A DNA stretch of 64,000 nt, taken from assembly GCF_004745645.1 (NCBI RefSeq), contig NZ_SRMB01000002.1:186001-250000 (forward strand). Reading direction: 5' to 3'. Of this stretch, positions 59,921-64,000 are shown piece by piece (position 1 is the first letter of the stretch; every line of letters begins with the position of its first letter). The translations under genes and the position numbers were made by a program. The notes under the pieces were generated by a model. The model did not search any database, was not told where the DNA came from, and was given only the letters and a program-made list of their open reading frames with translations. The stretch comes from Hymenobacter metallicola (lineage in GTDB: Bacteria > Bacteroidota > Bacteroidia > Cytophagales > Hymenobacteraceae).

Positions 59921-61516
59921 TTACACGTCGAACTTGATGCCCTGGGCCAGCGGGAGCTGGTCGGAGTAGTTGATGGTGTTGGTCTGGCGGCGCATGTAGA
60001 TCTTCCAGGCATCGGAGCCCGACTCCCGGCCGCCGCCAGTTTCCTTCTCACCCCCAAACGCCCCGCCGATTTCGGCGCCGGAGGTACCGATATTCACGTT
60101 GGCAATGCCGCAGTCGGAGCCGGTGGCGGCCAGGAAGGCTTCGGCTTCGCGCATGTTCAGGGTGAAAATGCTGGACGACAAGCCCTGCTTCACGCCGTTC
60201 TGCACTTCCAGCGCCTCTTCTACTCCACCCGAGTACTTAATCAGGTAGAGGATGGGCGCGAAGGTTTCTTCCTGCACCGTGTGGTACTCGTTTTTGGCTT
60301 CTACCAGGGCGGGCTGCACATAGGTACCGGTGGCATATTGCTCGCCTTCCAGCACCTGGCCGCCGGTGAGCAAGGTGCCGCCCTCAGCCTGCACGGCCTT
60401 CAGAGCATTGGTAAAGCCTTCCACAGCCTGCTTGTCGATGAGCGGACCCACCAGATTGCCTTCCTGCAAGGGGTTACCGATAGGCAGCTTGGGGTAAATA
60501 GCCATGAGACGATTTTTCACGTCCTCGTAGATTGAGTCGTGAATGATGAGGCGGCGCGTGGTGGTGCAGCGCTGCCCGGCCGTGCCTACGGCCCCGAATA
60601 CCACGGCCCGCATGGCCATGTCGAGGTCGGCGTGCTGGGTCAGGATGATGGCGTTGTTGCCGCCCAGCTCGAGCAAGGCGCGGCCCAGGCGGGCTCCGAC
60701 TACTTCGCCTACCTTCTTGCCCATGCGCGTGCTGCCCGTAGCCGATACCAGCGGTACGCGGGTGTCGGCGGCCATAGCGGCACCTACCTCGGGCCCACCG
60801 ATAATGACGTTGAAGATACCCTCGGGCAGCTCATTCTCGCGCAGCACGTCCTTGATGATGTGCTGCACGGCTACAGCTACCAGCGGGGTTTTCTCCGAAG
60901 GCTTCCAGATGCTCACGTCGCCGCAAACGGCGGCCAGCATGGCATTCCAGCTCCACACGGCCACCGGGAAGTTGAAGGCCGAGATGATGCCGATGAGGCC
61001 CAGCGGGTGATACTGCTCGTACATGCGGTGGGCAGGCCGCTCCGAGTGCATGGTCAGGCCGTGGAGCTGGCGCGAGAGGCCTACGGCAAAGTCGCAGATG
61101 TCAATCATTTCCTGCACTTCGCCCAGGCCTTCCTGCAGGATTTTGCCCATCTCGTAGCTGACCAGCTTGCCCAGGGGTTCCTTGTACTCGCGGAGCTTAT
61201 TGCCGATCTGGCGCACGATTTCACCCCGTTTGGGGGCCGGCACCAGGCGCCACGTCTTGAAGGCCTCCTGGGCCGTGCGTACCACCGCGTCGTAGTCGGC
61301 TTCGGTGGCCATGGCCACGGCGGCAATCTTGCGGCCGTCGGTGGGCGAATAGATGGTCTTTAGGTTCTGACCAGCCCCGCCCCACTGCAAACCAGTGCTA
61401 TACGCGGCATTTTCGGCCTCTACACCCAGCTCGCGCAGTACTTGCTGAATATTGTGCGGATCGTGTTCCTGCACGTCGGTGCCGGTAGCGGCAGCTTCTT
61501 CGATGGCTAATTTCAT
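59921..61516 (-). CDS. Aldehyde dehydrogenase, alpha-aminoadipic semialdehyde dehydrogenase (ALDH7) type
   Basis: 531 residues from the ATG at 61516. It oxidises a semialdehyde to the acid with NAD(P)+. The catalytic Cys is in GTAGQRCTTTRRL; the general-base Glu is in LLELGGNNAI. ALDH7-type blocks are IKYSGGVEEALEVQNGVKQG and IANVNIGTSGAEIGGAFGGE with KETGGGRESGSDAWKIYMRR. The most likely substrate is alpha-aminoadipic semialdehyde / piperideine-6-carboxylate in lysine breakdown; no other lysine-catabolic gene is in the window. An N-terminal frame extension above the ATG is not supported. Confidence 0.93.
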   Translation of the reverse strand: MKLAIEEAAATGTDVQEHDPHNIQQVLRELGVEAENAAYSTGLQWGGAGQNLKTIYSPTDGRKIAAVAMATEADYDAVVRTAQEAFKTWRLVPAPKRGEIVRQIGNKLREYKEPLGKLVSYEMGKILQEGLGEVQEMIDICDFAVGLSRQLHGLTMHSERPAHRMYEQYHPLGLIGIISAFNFPVAVWSWNAMLAAVCGDVSIWKPSEKTPLVAVAVQHIIKDVLRENELPEGIFNVIIGGPEVGAAMAADTRVPLVSATGSTRMGKKVGEVVGARLGRALLELGGNNAIILTQHADLDMAMRAVVFGAVGTAGQRCTTTRRLIIHDSIYEDVKNRLMAIYPKLPIGNPLQEGNLVGPLIDKQAVEGFTNALKAVQAEGGTLLTGGQVLEGEQYATGTYVQPALVEAKNEYHTVQEETFAPILYLIKYSGGVEEALEVQNGVKQGLSSSIFTLNMREAEAFLAATGSDCGIANVNIGTSGAEIGGAFGGEKETGGGRESGSDAWKIYMRRQTNTINYSDQLPLAQGIKFDV

Positions 61517-61555
61517 ATCAGAGAAAGGAATGGATGGGAGTTCTGAAAGGGTGAA

Positions 61556-61563
61556 CAAAGCTA
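61556..61563 (-). promoter_or_regulatory. -7 box TAGCTTTG upstream of the aldehyde dehydrogenase
   Basis: The minus strand reads TAGCTTTG (TAnnTTTG), 39 bases before the ATG at 61516. No TTTG at 19-21 bases upstream. Confidence 0.4.
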
Positions 61564-61655
61564 GCAAAAAGGGCTTCAACACACCGGCCCGGCTTAAAGG
61601 CAGTGGCGGACGGCCGCATGTGAGCAAGCAGCCCAGCCACCTGCGCCCCCAAACA

Positions 61656-61684
61656 AAAAGCCCCACCGCGGGGTGAGGCTTTTT
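61656..61684 (-). terminator. Intrinsic terminator after the HtrA gene
   Basis: AAAAAGCCCCACC and GGTGAGGCTTTTT pair with one mismatch around a short GCGG loop; on the minus strand T's follow the stem. Confidence 0.82.
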
Positions 61685-61706
61685 GAGAACTGGATCTTAA
61701 GGCTGC

Positions 61707-63206
61707 TTAGTTCTGCCCAATTGGGTAGTACGCTTTGCGGCCGTCGGGGTACACGCCCTCCACCAGGGCTCCCTGGTTTTCCTTGGCGGCTTCCAGGTAC
61801 TGCTGCACATCCTGGGGCTTGGTCACCTTGCTCTTGTCGATGCGGGTGATAATGAAGCCGTCGTCGATGCCCGTTTCCTTGAAGTTAGAGCCCTTGATGC
61901 CGCTGATTTTAGCGCCCCCCTCGATGCCAAGCTTGCTCAGCTCCTGCTTCGATACCGGGGCCAGCACTGCGCCTTCATACTTGATAGACTTGGCTACTTC
62001 CTCGCGCACGATGTCGGTAGTGCCGGTCGAGTTGCGCAGGGTGGCCGTCACGGTCTTCGTGTCGTTGCCGCGCAACAGTGCTACCTTGATTTTGTCGCCA
62101 GGCCGGAAGCGGGCCACTTGCTCCTGCAGTTGCGAGGAGGTATTCACTTTCACCCCGTTGATTTCGGTGATGATGTCGCCCTCCTTGATACCGGCATCGG
62201 CAGCGGCGCTGTTCTTGCTCATGCCCATCACGTATACGCCGTTCAGGGTAGCCAGCTTTTTCTCCGAAGCCAGCGTAGCGTCCACCTCCCGGATATTGAC
62301 GCCGAGCAGGGCCCGCTGCACCACTTTGTACTTGAGCAAGTCGTCGACAACCTTGCTTACAATGGAGCTGGGTACGGCAAAGGAATAGCCTTCGAAAGCG
62401 CCAGAGCGCGAGGCAATGGCCGAGTTGATGCCAACCAGGTCCCCGTTCAGGTTGACCAGGGCCCCACCCGAGTTACCGGGGTTTACCACGGCGTCGGTCT
62501 GCAGGAAGGACTCGATGCCCATATTGTCCTCGCGGCGCAGGATGTTGATGTTGCGTCCTTTAGCTGAGATAATACCGGCCGTAACGGTCGAGTTCAGGTT
62601 GAAGGGGTTGCCCACGGCCAATACCCACTCCCCTACTTTCACGTTATCGGAGTTGCCGTAGCGAATAAAAGGCAGGCTGGTGGCTTCTACTTTCAGCAGA
62701 GCCAAGTCGGTGGTTGGGTCGGCACCCACCAGCTCAGCTTTGTATTTGCGCTTATCATCGAGCACGACTTCAATCTTGTCGGCCTTGTCAATCACGTGGT
62801 TATTCGTCACGATATAACCGTTGGCAGCAATGATAACGCCGGAGCCAGACCCTACCTGCGGGCCCGCCTGGGGCGAATGATACTGGTCGTAGTCATCCCC
62901 GAAGAACTGGCGCAGGAAGGGATCCATGCGCTGGGCATTGTTGCTGCTCATCTTCGGAGCGTACTCAGTCATTACGTGCACGACTGCGGGCGTCACCGAA
63001 GAGGCCGCCGCTACAAAGTTGAGGCCTTCCGGCACCACGTAGTTGCTGTTACGCAACTCACTGGTGTAACGCACATTGGGGTCAGCCGCCACTACCTGAT
63101 TGGCATTGTTACGCTCAGGCTCCAGCAGCTTATACCCACCCACAGCCACACCGCCACCAAGAATGGCAGAACCGAGTAGGCCGAGCATCATTTGTTTTGC
63201 TTGCAT
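61707..63206 (-). CDS. HtrA/DegP-family serine protease with two PDZ domains
   Basis: 499 residues. An N-terminal hydrophobic segment (MMLGLLGSAILGGGVAVGGY) anchors or exports it. The protease domain covers ~65-270 with triad His137 (NNHVID), Asp167 (PTTDLALLKVE) and Ser246 (NPGNSGGAL). PDZ1 spans ~295-385 (LLGVNIREVDATLASEKKLA) and PDZ2 ~410-495 (APVSKQELSKLGIEGGAKIS). It degrades or refolds damaged envelope proteins. It lies between the aldehyde dehydrogenase and the Hsp20 gene on the same strand, each with its own terminator. Confidence 0.96.
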   Translation of the reverse strand: MQAKQMMLGLLGSAILGGGVAVGGYKLLEPERNNANQVVAADPNVRYTSELRNSNYVVPEGLNFVAAASSVTPAVVHVMTEYAPKMSSNNAQRMDPFLRQFFGDDYDQYHSPQAGPQVGSGSGVIIAANGYIVTNNHVIDKADKIEVVLDDKRKYKAELVGADPTTDLALLKVEATSLPFIRYGNSDNVKVGEWVLAVGNPFNLNSTVTAGIISAKGRNINILRREDNMGIESFLQTDAVVNPGNSGGALVNLNGDLVGINSAIASRSGAFEGYSFAVPSSIVSKVVDDLLKYKVVQRALLGVNIREVDATLASEKKLATLNGVYVMGMSKNSAAADAGIKEGDIITEINGVKVNTSSQLQEQVARFRPGDKIKVALLRGNDTKTVTATLRNSTGTTDIVREEVAKSIKYEGAVLAPVSKQELSKLGIEGGAKISGIKGSNFKETGIDDGFIITRIDKSKVTKPQDVQQYLEAAKENQGALVEGVYPDGRKAYYPIGQN

Positions 63207-63357
63207 GGGTAATAAAAAGATGGTTTTAAGAAAAAGACGAGTGAATCTAGGGTAGGAAAATGAGGCCTCAATGAACCTTACGCCACTAACGCAGAAGATG
63301 CAATTGCTGGTATAGGGGTTGCATCAGGCCTCTTTTTATCTACAACACCCGCGCCAA

Positions 63358-63389
63358 CAAAAAAGACACCACGCCGGGTGTCTTTTTTG
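63358..63389 (-). terminator. Intrinsic terminator after the hsp20 gene
   Basis: AAAAAAGACACC and GGGTGTCTTTTTT enclose a short loop (ACGCC); on the minus strand the T-run follows. It lies 15 bases after the hsp20 stop. Confidence 0.87.
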
Positions 63390-63404
63390 CAGACCGCTGG
63401 GCGA

Positions 63405-63848
63405 TTACTGAATCTCGATATGATGTTTCGTCACCTTTTTGCTGTCGAAGGGCAGCTTCAGGCGGAGCACACCGTCGGCGAGCTGGGCCTCAATAGCGGT
63501 AATCTCGACCGTGTCGGGCAGGCGGAACGACCGGGTGAAGGTACCGTAGGCCATTTCCATGCGGCGGAACTTCGGACCGTTTTCCTCGGCTACCGGGGCT
63601 TTGCGCTCTCCGCTAATTACGAGATTCCCGTCCTGAAAGTCAATCTTGACATCTTCTTTTGCCACACCGGGCAAGGCCAGGTGCAGTTCAAAGCCCTGCT
63701 CCGATTCGAGGATGTCGGCCAGCGGAACGAAGCTCTGGGTGGGCTCGGCTACCGTGGGTAGCGTGTCGCGCAACAAATCGTTGAGTACTTTATTGAAAGC
63801 GCGGGCAGGCCGCAGAGCAGGCTGGTTGTTATACAGAATAGTGGCCAT
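63405..63848 (-). CDS. Hsp20 / alpha-crystallin small heat-shock protein
   Basis: 147 residues. The ACD is at ~45-140: FVPLADILESEQGFELHLAL, PGVAKEDVKIDFQDGNLVIS, GERKAPVAEENGPKFRRMEM and GTFTRSFRLPD. The C-terminal IQ ending (KKVTKHHIEIQ) lacks the full IxI anchor, which is near 'HIEI'. It holds unfolding cytoplasmic proteins in a soluble state. The upstream 150 bases to the window edge contain a TGTCC-N8-GGACA inverted repeat and AT-rich DNA. Confidence 0.95.
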   Translation of the reverse strand: MATILYNNQPALRPARAFNKVLNDLLRDTLPTVAEPTQSFVPLADILESEQGFELHLALPGVAKEDVKIDFQDGNLVISGERKAPVAEENGPKFRRMEMAYGTFTRSFRLPDTVEITAIEAQLADGVLRLKLPFDSKKVTKHHIEIQ

Positions 63849-64000
63849 GGTAGTAAGAATTTAATGTTGTTGTGGGTTGCTTGTCCCCATCTGAGGACAC
63901 CCTTACACTATAAATTCTGTACCAGTCGCAAACCCAGTGCTCTTACATGACAAAAAGTCCTATAAAATAAAACTTACTATCCGAACACTCGTGACAGGCT
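63849..64000. other. Upstream region of hsp20 to the window edge
   Basis: No gene is seen. TGTCC (63881-63885) and GGACA (63894-63898) form a short inverted repeat about 40 bases upstream of the leftward ATG. The last 60 bases are AT-rich (TATAAAATAAAACTTACTAT). This may hold the hsp20 promoter and a regulator site; no CIRCE-like element was recognised. Confidence 0.4.

Noticed and set aside
63881..63898. CIRCE or HrcA-type operator before hsp20
   Set aside because: The TGTCC-N8-GGACA repeat is too short and does not match the CIRCE consensus (TTAGCACTC-N9-GAGTGCTAA).

Overview
The window looks like ordinary chromosome from a high-GC member of the Bacteroidota, most likely a Hymenobacter-type Cytophagales bacterium. 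Three things suggest this. Bacteroidota-type promoters (TTTG, 19-20 bases, TAnnTTTG) precede the TPP-riboswitch gene and rplM. Clear Shine-Dalgarno sites are mostly absent. The gene content (TonB-dependent receptors, DUF2490 and DUF3108 envelope proteins, SurA-MoxR neighbours, a 7TMR-DISM kinase, a MutS-related membrane ATPase) is typical of that phylum. I found no rRNA, tRNA, CRISPR array, prophage or insertion sequence. The genus is inferred from protein resemblance and base composition only.

Layout. 0-4 kb: the N-terminal part of a TonB-dependent receptor controlled by a TPP riboswitch (leftward), a small acidic membrane protein, and a leftward run of acetyltransferase, aldose epimerase, nicotinamide riboside kinase-like protein and PnuC. 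4-9.6 kb: rhodanese, HrpB helicase, a DUF2490 protein and IMP dehydrogenase. 9.8-12.7 kb: a partner-switching signalling set (membrane PP2C phosphatase, STAS antagonist, HATPase anti-sigma-type kinase). 12.8-18.4 kb: two periplasmic parvulin chaperones, a MoxR ATPase and an unknown partner. 18.5-26.6 kb: SDR, acetyltransferase, outer-membrane protein, recA, DUF3108, a PhoB/PhoR-like two-component pair and a pseudouridine synthase. 26.6-31 kb: a membrane glycosyltransferase and the rplM-rpsI-rpsB-tsf translation cluster. 31-37.4 kb: small unknowns, a DUF3089 lipoprotein, a SHOCT-like/coiled-coil envelope pair, and a YeiH transporter with a LysR regulator. 37.5-45 kb: S9 peptidase, 7TMR-DISM histidine kinase with a LuxR-type regulator, FUSC membrane protein and an orphan STAS-like protein. 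45.5-56 kb: bestrophin, membrane MutS-like ATPase, a second TonB receptor, RidA, a two-domain TonB protein, a DisA-N-type nucleotide cyclase candidate, a fatty acid desaturase, a DUF4442 hotdog protein and an exported PPC/DUF296 protein. 56-64 kb: an ECF sigma / anti-sigma / DUF4097-like operon, a lipoprotein, an aminoadipate-semialdehyde-type dehydrogenase, an HtrA protease and Hsp20.

Much of the content concerns the cell envelope and its surveillance: TonB uptake, SurA-type folding factors, HtrA, ECF and two-component systems, and partner switching. The items most worth following up are the diadenylate-cyclase-like protein with an altered second motif (52.3-53.8 kb), the membrane-anchored MutS-like ATPase (46.6-48.5 kb), the OmpA-like segment inside a parvulin lipoprotein (14.5-14.8 kb), and two intergenic blocks of short words repeated in inverted orientation (16.77-16.87 and 29.97-30.11 kb). 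I did not find a clearly new multi-gene system. Start codons given here are often inner starts, chosen because a signal peptide, promoter box or terminator rules out the longest frame.
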